NCBI GenBank assembly: GCA_964571725.1
Contig: CAZNDB010000001.1
Location: forward strand, 62,001-126,000
Reading direction: 5' to 3'
DNA: 64,000 bases
Source: UBA1369 sp964571725
GTDB lineage: Bacteria > Patescibacteriota > Gracilibacteria > UBA1369
Shown here: positions 46,405-54,376 of the stretch, piece after piece
Numbering within the stretch: the first letter of the stretch is position 1
How the letters are laid out: the number at the start of each line of letters is the position of its first letter
Position numbers and translations under genes: made by a program
The notes under the pieces: generated by a model
The model's database searches: none
What the model saw: only the letters and a program-made list of their open reading frames with translations
What the model was told of the DNA's origin: nothing

Positions 46405-47370
46405 TTGAGTCGGGACGAAAAATTTTTAGGACCGGACTTTGGCAGCGAAACTGAAAAAACCGCTGAAGCCGATGAACTGGTCTACAATAAAAACTGTGAA
46501 ATGCGGGCCAGATGCGGAAACGGCCGGATTATTAATAATTTCCTGCTCGATCATCCGCTGGGACAACTTCTGGTTAGTACCCAGCTGGTGGATCACCCGA
46601 CTCTCCGGGAAAAAGAAAATTTGCAGCGCAAAATGAATTTTTTGGCTGAGCGATATCACGAGTTTACCGGCGGCCGGATGAGTCTCTCCGATGCTTTTGC
46701 CGAAGTTAAAAAAGAACGGGATTTTCAGCCCAAGACAGTCGCGCAAGTAATTTTGGAAGTACACGTGGATAAAAATGCCGTGTTGAAAAGGGTTTTTTGG
46801 GAGGCTGAAGGAAATAAGGAAGAATATAATCCCAACCGGCACATCGATATCTGCTATAATTTCAGGTTGGAACCGGAGTTTTTGCAGTTTTTACGGTTAA
46901 AGGATGAGCTTCTTGAAGCAACGGTACTCGAAGAACTGCCCCGGGTGGTGGAAGAACGAAAATATGTCTATTTACGGGACAGGTTTTTTCAACTGGTCTA
47001 TGACGGATGCTGGGCTGAATTGGCTGATCTGGTCTATCAAAATCACCGCCATCCTGATTTCCGTGAACATTTATCAGGCTGGCTTTTCAGGTTCCAGTAT
47101 ACCCTGTTTAACAATCAGCATTTCCGCAGAGAGATTTTCCGAAAGATGATGCTGGCGTTGATCAAGGATGGTGTGTTTTTCTTTGATTCTCTCGATAAAT
47201 TTCTCCAAAGCATTGGTTTTGACATGTCCGATCCGGAAGAAAAACGGCAGTTGACCGAACAGTTTTTCCCGACCGCATCTTTGTATCTTTTGATGCGTGA
47301 AAATCAGACCGGATATTTCGTGGTCAGGGATCTTTTGCAAAGTTACGGCATAGAACCAAAGTTCGGCTAA
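46405..47370 (+). CDS. Hypothetical protein
   Basis: About 321 aa from a TTG at 46405, the only start near the promoter. The next ATG (46501) would remove 32 residues. I do not recognise the family. It is soluble, helical and rich in Phe, Leu and charged residues (RFFQLVYDGCWAELADLV, FRREIFRKMMLALIKDG), with no membrane segment or signal. A single transcription unit with its own promoter and palindrome. Confidence 0.7.
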   Translation: MSRDEKFLGPDFGSETEKTAEADELVYNKNCEMRARCGNGRIINNFLLDHPLGQLLVSTQLVDHPTLREKENLQRKMNFLAERYHEFTGGRMSLSDAFAEVKKERDFQPKTVAQVILEVHVDKNAVLKRVFWEAEGNKEEYNPNRHIDICYNFRLEPEFLQFLRLKDELLEATVLEELPRVVEERKYVYLRDRFFQLVYDGCWAELADLVYQNHRHPDFREHLSGWLFRFQYTLFNNQHFRREIFRKMMLALIKDGVFFFDSLDKFLQSIGFDMSDPEEKRQLTEQFFPTASLYLLMRENQTGYFVVRDLLQSYGIEPKFG

Positions 47371-47394
47371 TTATTCACTCCAAGCCGGTTTTAT

Positions 47395-47427
47395 GTTACA
47401 ATAATATGAAATATTAATTATTGTTAC
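47395..47427 (+). promoter_or_regulatory. Extended -10 promoter inside a dyad next to the start codon
   Basis: TG-T-TACAAT (47394-47402) forms an extended -10. It lies in the left arm of GTTACAATAAT / ATTATTGTTAC (47395-47405, 47417-47427; 10 of 11 bases match). The right arm touches the ATG at 47428, so the leader is short and a protein bound here would block both transcription and the start. Confidence 0.55.
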
Positions 47428-48837
47428 ATGAAAATTACTTTTTGGGGAGCAGCCAGGGAAGTTACCGGTTCCAGACATCTCCTGGAGGTCAACGGCAAAA
47501 AGATCCTTTTGGATTGCGGAATGTTCCAGGGCAGACGCAAGGATACCGAAGATAAAAATAAAAATTTCGGTTTTGATCCGAAAGAACTGGACGCGGTGAT
47601 TCTTTCCCATGCCCACATCGACCATTCCGGCTGTCTGCCGCTCCTGGTTAAACAGGGGTACAAAGGTCCCATTTACAGCACTTTTGCCACCCGCGACCTC
47701 TGCAATTTCATGCTGATGGATTCGGCTTTTATCCAGGAAAAAGATGCCGAGTATTTGAATAAAAAACGCAAAAAGGGCGACAACAAAGGCCCTCTGATCG
47801 CCCCGCTTTATGACGGCGATGACGCCCAGCAGGCACTCTGCCAGTTTTACGGACTGGGCTATGAAACGGCTTTTGTGGTAACCGACGGCGTAATCTGTTC
47901 TTTTTATAATGCCGGCCATATTCTGGGTTCCGCACTGGTCCATTTGCTGATCAAAGATAAAAAAACCAAAAAGACCTATCGTTTTGCTTTTACCGGCGAT
48001 CTGGGACGCAAAAACCTGCCCATTTTGAAGGATCCGACCCCCATGCCCCCCTCCGAATATCTGGTGGTGGAGTCCACCTATGGCAACCGTTTTCACGAAT
48101 CCATGACCGATGCCGGCGCCCAGCTCAAAGAAATCGTCAACCGGGTAGCCAAAAGAGGCGGCAAAATAATCGTACCGGCCTTTTCCGTGGAAAGAACCCA
48201 GGAAATGATTTATCACCTGAACGTGCTCTGGCAGAACAAGGAAATTCCCGATATCCCGATTTTCGTGGACAGTCCTTTGTCGGTCAATATCAGTGAAGTT
48301 TTCATCAACCATCCCGAGTGTTACGACAAGGAAATTTACGAGCAATTTATCGCCAACCGCAAGAATCCTTTCGGCTTCGGCCGCCTGCAATATACCCATA
48401 GCGTGGAGGACTCCAAGGCCCTAAACAATATCAACGGGCCCTGTATCATCATTTCCTCTTCGGGTATGTGCGAAAACGGACGTATTCTGCATCACCTCAA
48501 AAACAACATTGAAGACAGCAGAAATCTGGTTTTAATTGTCGGCTACATGGCCAAGGACACTCTGGGCCGCCGCATTTACGACAAGCAACCGGTCGTGAAA
48601 ATTTTTGATGAGGAATATCATCTGAGAGCGGACGTGGAAGTGATGAATGCTTTTTCCGGCCACGCCGACCGTTCCGATTTGCTTGAATATATCACCCGCG
48701 TCAAGGATCTGAAAAAGGTTTATCTGGTGCACGGCGAGGAATCACAGAGTCTCAGTCTGCGCGATTATCTGAAGGAACTGAAGATCAAGACGGTGGAGGT
48801 TCCGTCCAGAGGCGATTCCTTTACGGTGGAGGAGTAA
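47428..48837 (+). CDS. MBL-fold beta-CASP ribonuclease
   Basis: A 469-aa protein of the metallo-beta-lactamase/beta-CASP family (CPSF73/YSH1-type; bacterial RNA nucleases). Zinc motifs: LSHAHIDHSG (HxHxDH), AGHILGSA and FTGDLGR. The beta-CASP block has ESTYGNR, VPAFSVERTQEMIYHL, SSSGMCENGRILHHL, and the final HADRSDLLEYI with VYLVHGE. The C-terminal KH domain of archaeal forms is absent. Expected to cleave or trim RNA. Confidence 0.94.
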   Translation: MKITFWGAAREVTGSRHLLEVNGKKILLDCGMFQGRRKDTEDKNKNFGFDPKELDAVILSHAHIDHSGCLPLLVKQGYKGPIYSTFATRDLCNFMLMDSAFIQEKDAEYLNKKRKKGDNKGPLIAPLYDGDDAQQALCQFYGLGYETAFVVTDGVICSFYNAGHILGSALVHLLIKDKKTKKTYRFAFTGDLGRKNLPILKDPTPMPPSEYLVVESTYGNRFHESMTDAGAQLKEIVNRVAKRGGKIIVPAFSVERTQEMIYHLNVLWQNKEIPDIPIFVDSPLSVNISEVFINHPECYDKEIYEQFIANRKNPFGFGRLQYTHSVEDSKALNNINGPCIIISSSGMCENGRILHHLKNNIEDSRNLVLIVGYMAKDTLGRRIYDKQPVVKIFDEEYHLRADVEVMNAFSGHADRSDLLEYITRVKDLKKVYLVHGEESQSLSLRDYLKELKIKTVEVPSRGDSFTVEE

Positions 48838-48941
48838 AGAATTCCAAAACTATTTTGAAAAAATTCCAGCTGAGATGTTCAGAATTTCTTGGCATTGTTT
48901 TAAGCTTGGTGGAATATGGGTTCGCCATAACCGCCAATTCC

Positions 48942-50411
48942 ATGAGTGAAATTTACGTAATCGACGACCTGCACCCCGAGGATAACGCCATGCTTCAGGC
49001 TTTATACAGCCGTTCGCCGCGGGGCGTGATGGAGCATGTGGAAAAAGTCCGTAAAGCCGATTCCGGCAATTTCATGGAAAGATTTTATGTAGGCTACGGA
49101 CATCTCTCCATTGCCGACTGTGGGTCCACCACAATTTTTATTGAACACGTCAGCATGTTCGTGGCCAAGGCCGTGCAGGACTGGGGCTTGTACAGCGGAC
49201 AGGAGGCCAGCACCCGTTACATCGATTATTCCACTCAGCCGATTCTCAATCCCGCCGGTACTCCCGAGGGGGAAAAAATCCAGCAGGCCTGGATGAAATT
49301 TTACAATGAGGCCAAAGTCCCTCTGCAGGAACATCTGAAACTGAAATATCCCCGCAAGGGAGATGAAAATGAGGCCATTTACGACAAAGCCATCGCCGCC
49401 CGCAGTTTCGACATTCTCCGCGGATTTCTGCCGGCCGGTTCCACCACTTATCTCTCCTGGCATACCAATTTGCGCCAGGCCCATGAAAAAATCGCCCTGC
49501 TGGAGCATCATCCGCTGGCTGAAATCCGCGATCTGGCGGTGCGGTTGCGGGCGGCCCTGCAGGAAAAATACCAGCATTCCTTCTCCCACAAAAAATATCC
49601 GGAACAGGAGGCCTATCTGGACAAATGGGTTGGTCAATATTCATTTTTCTCGCCCGATAATCATCCCGATTTTGAATTCAGCCATAATCTGCAACTTGAC
49701 CAGCTGGCCGCTTTTGAAGATTTGCTGAAAACCCGTCCCCTCAAAACCAACCTGCCCGCTTTTCTGAATATGTTCGGGCAATGCACTTTCAAATTCAAAC
49801 TGGATTTCGGCTCTTTCCGGGACATTCAACGGCACCGCAACGGTGTGTGTCTGATGCCTCTTTTGAACGCCAAATATGGTTTCTACCCCTGGTATCTGGA
49901 CGAGCTCCCGGCTGATTTGCGCGCGGCGGCGGTTACTCTCCTGGCCGCCCAGGAAAAAGCCATCCTGGCTCTGCCGGTGGACGAGCTCACCCGCCAGTAT
50001 TATTTCCCCATGGGCTACACCATACCGGTCACGGTCAATTACCGGCTGCCGGCTTCGGTCTATGTGGCCGAACTGCGCAGCAACAAAACCGTTCACCCGA
50101 CCCTGCGCCGCCGCGCCCATCAGATGGGGCTGGCTCTGCGCGAAAATATTCCTAACCTGACCATGCATCTCGATCTGGACCCGGATGATTGGGATGTCAG
50201 GCGCGGTACCCAGGATATAGTTCGTAAGGATGATGTCGGTGCCGGCGACCTTGGTCGCAGGGAAAATGTTGGCCCGCAGGACATAACCATCAAAAACAAT
50301 GAAAGAATTTTCGATAATAGTGGGATTGGACCAAAACATGGGGATGGGCAAGGAGGGGGGGATTCCCTGGTATCTGCCGGAGAACCGGAAGTACTTCGAG
50401 AGAATAACTAA
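48942..50411 (+). CDS. Two-domain ThyX-like FAD-dependent thymidylate synthase
   Basis: A 489-aa protein from the ATG at 48942 (MSEIYVIDDL); a TTG 29 codons upstream is less likely. It holds two copies of the ThyX fold. The first has GHLSIADCGSTTIFIEHV, GQEASTRY and FLPAGSTTYLSWHTNLRQ, but DWG stands where ThyX has RHR. The second has the RHR (IQRHRNGVCL) and VNYRLPASVYVAELRS but lacks the SxRY part. Ordinary ThyX is one ~220-aa domain with both parts in one RHRx7S motif. The last 38 residues overlap folA in another frame and look like run-on sequence. Likely role: dUMP methylation with folate and FAD. Confidence 0.8.
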   Translation: MSEIYVIDDLHPEDNAMLQALYSRSPRGVMEHVEKVRKADSGNFMERFYVGYGHLSIADCGSTTIFIEHVSMFVAKAVQDWGLYSGQEASTRYIDYSTQPILNPAGTPEGEKIQQAWMKFYNEAKVPLQEHLKLKYPRKGDENEAIYDKAIAARSFDILRGFLPAGSTTYLSWHTNLRQAHEKIALLEHHPLAEIRDLAVRLRAALQEKYQHSFSHKKYPEQEAYLDKWVGQYSFFSPDNHPDFEFSHNLQLDQLAAFEDLLKTRPLKTNLPAFLNMFGQCTFKFKLDFGSFRDIQRHRNGVCLMPLLNAKYGFYPWYLDELPADLRAAAVTLLAAQEKAILALPVDELTRQYYFPMGYTIPVTVNYRLPASVYVAELRSNKTVHPTLRRRAHQMGLALRENIPNLTMHLDLDPDDWDVRRGTQDIVRKDDVGAGDLGRRENVGPQDITIKNNERIFDNSGIGPKHGDGQGGGDSLVSAGEPEVLRENN

Positions 50412-50868
50412 AACCACCGATCTTCCCGATGGGCAGAACGCCGTTGTCATGGGGCGGAATACCTGGGAGAGTCTGCTGGGGGGAAACGCTCTGCCCGGAC
50501 GGATCAATGCCGTGATCAGTTCCAATGCAGAACTCGATTTACCCGAAGGTGTTTTACAGTTTGTGTCCCTGGACGAAGCCTTGCTGGCTTTTTCCACCAG
50601 CAAGAAGATTGATCAGGTCTTTGTAATCGGCGGGGCACAACTTTTTGCCGAGGCTATTCTCCATCCGCAATTGGCACGCCTCTATATCACCAGAATTGAA
50701 GAAGAGTATGATTGCGATCTGTTTTTCCCGGAGGACATTCCCGAGGAATTCGACATTGCTTCGGCTACAGACACCCTGGAAAGTGACGGACTGGAATATT
50801 CTTTTATCGTGCTGGAAAAAAATCCCGATTTGCACAATGAATATTTTCAGCCCGACCAGCTGGATTGA
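50299..50868 (+). CDS. folA: Dihydrofolate reductase
   Basis: A 189-aa DHFR that regenerates tetrahydrofolate. Motifs: SIIVGLDQNMGMGKEGGIPW, LPENRKYFERIT, VVMGRNTWESL and VFVIGGAQLFAEAI, with a typical C-terminal sheet. The first 113 nt lie within the thyX-like frame. DHFR is usually needed with ThyA rather than ThyX, because ThyX does not oxidise tetrahydrofolate, so the pairing is notable. Confidence 0.95.
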   Translation: MKEFSIIVGLDQNMGMGKEGGIPWYLPENRKYFERITKTTDLPDGQNAVVMGRNTWESLLGGNALPGRINAVISSNAELDLPEGVLQFVSLDEALLAFSTSKKIDQVFVIGGAQLFAEAILHPQLARLYITRIEEEYDCDLFFPEDIPEEFDIASATDTLESDGLEYSFIVLEKNPDLHNEYFQPDQLD

Positions 50869-50910
50869 CCCGGGGCTCTGTTGCCCGTTTCCATTCGCTG
50901 CAGTATGAGG

Positions 50911-52188
50911 TTAAAGTTGATTTAAAAGATCGCGCAGCTTCGCGGCCAGGGCCTGGTCATCCATTTTTTGAGCCAGCTCCAGCATTTTTTGATAATCTGA
51001 ACGGTGGGACTGCATCACGGCCAGATTATTCAGCCCGGCCACCCGGGATTGAATATTGTTATATTCTTTACCGTAACAGGCTTTGATCATTTGCTGATTG
51101 CCGGTTTTTTGGAACAGCTCACGGGCTCTGGATAAAGAACCTTTTTGAAACAGATCATAGCCCTCAGCTTCATCTATGTAATTAGTCAAATCGGTCTCCG
51201 TGCTTTTGGAAGCGTAAAAGCGGGCTTTCTGGAAATTCTTCAGTTTTACATGATAGACCACTGCGTTGTGAAAAATATCGGCCAGGAAGCGCCGTTCTTC
51301 TTCGCTGGTCAGGCCGCTTTTCTCCAGAAAGAAAATTGCCGTTTCAAAATCATTGTCTTTCAGGGCATCCACTGCCACGTTATGATAGGCAGCCTTGAGG
51401 TTATTATTAGTCAGATCGCGGTCCGAAGACAAATGACCGGCCAGATAGGCGGCTTTGAGGAAATCACGGGGACTAACCCTGATTTGTTTATCGCGGAAAT
51501 CTGAAACGTCTAGCAAATTGGTGGAAATCAATTCCACGATGGGCAAAATACCGCTGAATTTATGGTAATTGGCAAAAGCTCCCGCGGTTGCCTCTATGTC
51601 AATTCCCTTAAAATGCAGACAGACGTGCTGGGGCAATATTTTGATTTGTAAATCCTTCAGATCAAATTTCAGCGCATATAAATAGCAGTAAAAAGTAACA
51701 ATTTGATTGCAGTCGCCAACCATCCGTTCTCCGCGTTCAGTATCGCTTAAGAGTTTGCCGAAAGAAGAACCTTCCAGATACGTAAATCTGCCGGCTCCCG
51801 GCTTCAGAAACAACATTATGGCAGTCAGAAATAGCAGTTTTTCCTGGTCCGGCAGTGCAGAAGGTCTGCTTAATCCCAGGGCCTGCAAATTCTTTTCGAT
51901 AGCGGACTGATCAACTTTCAAGGTCGCGGCAAAGCGCAGAAACAATTCGCCGGTTCTTTCGGCGTTCCTGTACATTCTTCTGCGCGTGGACTTATTAAGA
52001 TATTTATAACCTTTAAATTTCGCTTCCAGCCATAAATTCAGGATTACCAGATTTTCCTGCATAAGCTCGAGAACTTTTCTCTGGGCTTCAAACACGCCCA
52101 AAAAGGCAGCGCGTTTAAGCAAATAATCGATCCGTTTTTCCAAGCGGTCTGCGTAGCCCGAAAACGGATTCCAGACCGGTCTGATCAT
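50911..52188 (-). CDS. Transglutaminase-like (SirB1-type) protein with TPR-like C-terminus
   Basis: A 425-aa soluble protein. Residues ~130-215 resemble the transglutaminase-like fold: GDCNQIVTFYCYLY (Cys near 159), HVCLHFKGIDIEAT (His near 190, Asp shortly after). These could be a Cys-His-Asp triad, but SirB1-type proteins have no agreed activity. The C-terminal half (about 255-425) is a run of short helix pairs like TPR repeats. Its ATG overlaps the TGA of the holin-fold gene (ATGA), so they are coupled. Confidence 0.7.
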   Translation of the reverse strand: MIRPVWNPFSGYADRLEKRIDYLLKRAAFLGVFEAQRKVLELMQENLVILNLWLEAKFKGYKYLNKSTRRRMYRNAERTGELFLRFAATLKVDQSAIEKNLQALGLSRPSALPDQEKLLFLTAIMLFLKPGAGRFTYLEGSSFGKLLSDTERGERMVGDCNQIVTFYCYLYALKFDLKDLQIKILPQHVCLHFKGIDIEATAGAFANYHKFSGILPIVELISTNLLDVSDFRDKQIRVSPRDFLKAAYLAGHLSSDRDLTNNNLKAAYHNVAVDALKDNDFETAIFFLEKSGLTSEEERRFLADIFHNAVVYHVKLKNFQKARFYASKSTETDLTNYIDEAEGYDLFQKGSLSRARELFQKTGNQQMIKACYGKEYNNIQSRVAGLNNLAVMQSHRSDYQKMLELAQKMDDQALAAKLRDLLNQL

Positions 52189-52529
52189 TTGTCATTGCCA
52201 ATTAGGGCTTGAAGCAGACCGTTGATGACCGAAACCACCAGACTGAAAAGCAGTGCCCACCAGAAATTCACAACCGTGAAACCGGGTACCAGTTCGGCTG
52301 CCAGCAGCACCATCAGAGCGTTTATCACAAAAGTCAAAAGGCCCAGGGTCAGAATATTCAGGGGAAGGGTTAAAAGGAGCAAAATAGGCCTGATAATGGC
52401 GTTAATCAGACCCAGTCCGATTGCGGCTATCAGGGCGGTTGTAAAATCCGGCATCTGAATGCCCGGCAGCAGCCAGTCGGTAAAATAAATTGCTATGGAG
52501 AAAAGAATCCATCCGGCTAGTATTCTCAT
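52185..52529 (-). CDS. Four-helix membrane protein of the phage-holin superfamily IV type
   Basis: A 114-aa membrane protein with four hydrophobic segments (ILAGWILFSIAIYF, TALIAAIGLGLINAI, LLLTLPLNILTLGLLTFVIN, WWALLFSLVVSVINGLL). The IIRPILLLLTLPLNILTLG motif is typical of the YvlD/'4 TMS phage holin' family, which is widespread outside phages. No phage genes are nearby, so a housekeeping membrane role is more likely than lysis. Confidence 0.9.
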   Translation of the reverse strand: MRILAGWILFSIAIYFTDWLLPGIQMPDFTTALIAAIGLGLINAIIRPILLLLTLPLNILTLGLLTFVINALMVLLAAELVPGFTVVNFWWALLFSLVVSVINGLLQALIGNDK

Positions 52530-52580
52530 ATGTATTTATTGTTTATGATAGCTTTACCATATCGAATAATTGCTGAATTT

Positions 52581-53306
52581 TCAAACCGGATAGGGATTTT
52601 CTTTCCAGGCTTCCAGCCGGAAAAAAGCATCATTCCCTTCAATAATTGCATAATGTATCCGGGCGGAGCGCAGACGGTTCTCCAGTTCGGACCGCAGACC
52701 TGGCACATTTTTAACCAGGCCTTTAGTCAGAATTTTATCGGCGAAAATGCCCTGTTTATTTAACTGATCCTCCAGTTGCTGCAGACGTTGCCGTATCAGC
52801 AGAAAATACTGGCGGGCCAAAGGTTTTATTTCAATAAAAGCTGGGGCAATCAAATGAAAATCAACTGTGGCAATCGGTGTGCAGAGATTGCCGTACAATC
52901 CCTCAGGCAGGCCGATTTCAACTTTACCAAAGGTAGCCACGCTTTCAATAAAATTATTGAGGCCCCTGATCAGGGTATAAGTATCCAGTCTGGAATGGGC
53001 GATGGTGCGGTCGACTGAAATTTTTACGTCCTCCGGCTGCGGTTCCCCTTGGGCCAGGGATTCGATTTGTTTGAGCGATTCCTCCAGCAAGGCATACTTG
53101 CACTCTTCCCGGGCAGAAATTGTCCATTTACTTTTCCCGTCCAGATAACAGAGCTCGCCCTCCATATTCAATACCAATTTATAAATCACCCCGGTTTTGA
53201 GGTTCTGTACCATCAGATTCAATTCGGGATGGGCCTTTAAGATCCTGCTTAGCTCCATTCCGTTTACCGCCCCTGCAGGCGATTCCGTTGGCTTTTCTCC
53301 GTACAT
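52581..53306 (-). CDS. Hypothetical protein
   Basis: A 241-aa protein from ATG 53306 (MYGEKPTESP). A TTG ten codons upstream would lie at or before the predicted RNA start near 53330. I do not recognise it. It is soluble, with an N-terminal beta-rich part (MVQNLKTGVIYKLVLNMEGE) and a helical C-terminal half (YFLLIRQRLQQLEDQLNKQG). It precedes the holin-fold gene by 51 nt on the same strand. Confidence 0.7.
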   Translation of the reverse strand: MYGEKPTESPAGAVNGMELSRILKAHPELNLMVQNLKTGVIYKLVLNMEGELCYLDGKSKWTISAREECKYALLEESLKQIESLAQGEPQPEDVKISVDRTIAHSRLDTYTLIRGLNNFIESVATFGKVEIGLPEGLYGNLCTPIATVDFHLIAPAFIEIKPLARQYFLLIRQRLQQLEDQLNKQGIFADKILTKGLVKNVPGLRSELENRLRSARIHYAIIEGNDAFFRLEAWKENPYPV

Positions 53307-53336
53307 ACAAGTAGTTAACAAACTTACTTCAATCAA

Positions 53337-53365
53337 TTATTAGCCTAAATCACAATACATTACAA
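53337..53365 (-). promoter_or_regulatory. Leftward promoter for the 53306 gene
   Basis: Minus strand TTGTAA (53360-53365), 17-bp spacer, TAATAA (53337-53342). It diverges from the rightward promoter at 53387-53414. Confidence 0.55.
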
Positions 53366-53386
53366 GAATACGTATATATCAGTAAT

Positions 53387-53414
53387 TTGCCTAAAAAGAA
53401 TTATTTGATAAGAT
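53387..53414 (+). promoter_or_regulatory. Rightward promoter of the candidate structured RNA
   Basis: TTGCCT (53387-53392), 16-bp spacer, TAAGAT (53409-53414) with an upstream TG (53406-53407) making an extended -10. RNA would begin near 53421. Confidence 0.45.
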
Positions 53415-53420
53415 GCTATG

Positions 53421-54376
53421 AAGCTTGGATTTAGGAAAAACAAAAACAAAAAAATACCTCCTACCAATTTGCTTCACCGCCTCGCCTTACGGCCAGGCAC
53501 CCGACGGACACTAGAAACCGTCGCGATCGAGAGGAAGCCAAAACAAAGACTGCTCTTTAAAACAAAATAATTTCCCCGGAGTACTAAGAAGCGTGAACAA
53601 CTTCTTGCCAACATCTCTTCCGACACCAAACTAAACCGATTGCATCTTTGTCGGGTTCCATGGAACCCACTCGTTCAATCACCAAAATAGTTTTAAGGGA
53701 AGAAGTCACCGGCAAAAGTAAAAGGCCCGTCTCCCAAAGCTCCAGCTGAATTATTTTAGAAAGCAAATGCGAACCTCATGGAACCCAACTAACAAGTTGG
53801 GCTATTTCCATATTTTGACAAGGAGTCAAAAATCTTACAAAGTATATTTTGCAATACGAATAGAAGTCTGTCCAGAGCCGATTCTTGATTAATAATTTCT
53901 ATCAGTTATAATGTTATGATTTTTCCAATTAAGAAAAATCCAAATCGATCCTTCACAAAAAGAATTAGACCTTATCGCCCCCGGGGCGATAACAATGTGG
54001 AGATTGATGAGGCGTCAAAACGGTTGGCCTTTTAAAACAAAAACAAAAAGGAAAACAACGCCCTAGAACGTTTTGGCATCTCTCAATCTTTGCTGGGCGC
54101 TGGATACCTTTCTCGACCGGAATCGTATCCGTTCAAAGCAACTCGGTGTGGTACTTTAGCCTTTATGGCTTCTACTTACACTACTAGCCTTCAGTGGTTA
54201 GCGGGTGGTCCGTGGCAGGACTGGAAAAAACAGCCAAAGCCTAGGCAATGATTAGGATAGGTCAATCCACAAATCTCAAAACAAAAACAAAAACTAGAGT
54301 TCTCACCAATATCAATTTTTGAGGACCCATTAGTTCACGAGATTTGGAAACCCCTACTTCGGTAGGGGTTTTTTTT
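53421..54376 (+). ncRNA. Candidate large structured non-coding RNA, no known family recognised
   Basis: About 950 bases with no credible protein frame in an otherwise tightly packed region, bounded by a promoter and a strong terminator on the + strand. Stems in order: GCCTcGCC-TTAC-GGCcAGGC (53479-53498), GACGG/CCGTC (53503-53522), the palindrome GGGTTCCATGGAACCC (53653-53668), CCCAACT/AGTTGGG (53784-53801), TTATCGCC/GGCGATAA (53972-53992), CGCCC/GGGCG (54059-54099), GGATAC/GTATCC (54102-54130), CTAGCC/GGTTAG (54184-54201), GTCC/GGAC (54208-54221), CCTAG/TTAGG (54240-54256) and CAAATCTC/GAGATTTG (54270-54346), which encloses GTTCTCA/TGAGGAC. Linkers of AAAACAAAAACAAAAA type occur three times. 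I found no RNase P, tmRNA or SRP signature and no group II domain V. The ends and the folding are inferred. Confidence 0.55.
54349..54376 (+). terminator. Strong rightward terminator
   Basis: A perfect 9-bp stem AACCCCTAC-TTCG-GTAGGGGTT (54349-54370) with a UUCG tetraloop, followed by six more T. It ends the candidate RNA. The final codons of the leftward gene at 54354 lie inside it. Confidence 0.9.

Noticed and set aside
52185..52529. A prophage lysis gene
   Set aside because: The holin-superfamily protein is of the widespread chromosomal YvlD type and no phage structural, integrase or endolysin genes are nearby.
53584..53766. 60-codon minus frame inside the large non-coding region
   Set aside because: No start signal, no motif, and it crosses the 16-bp perfect palindrome. 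The hairpin pattern argues for RNA.
53436..54296. A CRISPR array
   Set aside because: The A-rich linkers are irregularly spaced, too short and of low complexity; no cas genes are present.
53421..54376. Identity as RNase P RNA, tmRNA, SRP RNA or a group II intron
   Set aside because: I could not find the conserved P4 core of RNase P, a TTCGA tRNA-like end with CCA, the SRP GGAAG/AGCA loop, or a group II domain V on either strand. A covariance-model search would settle it.
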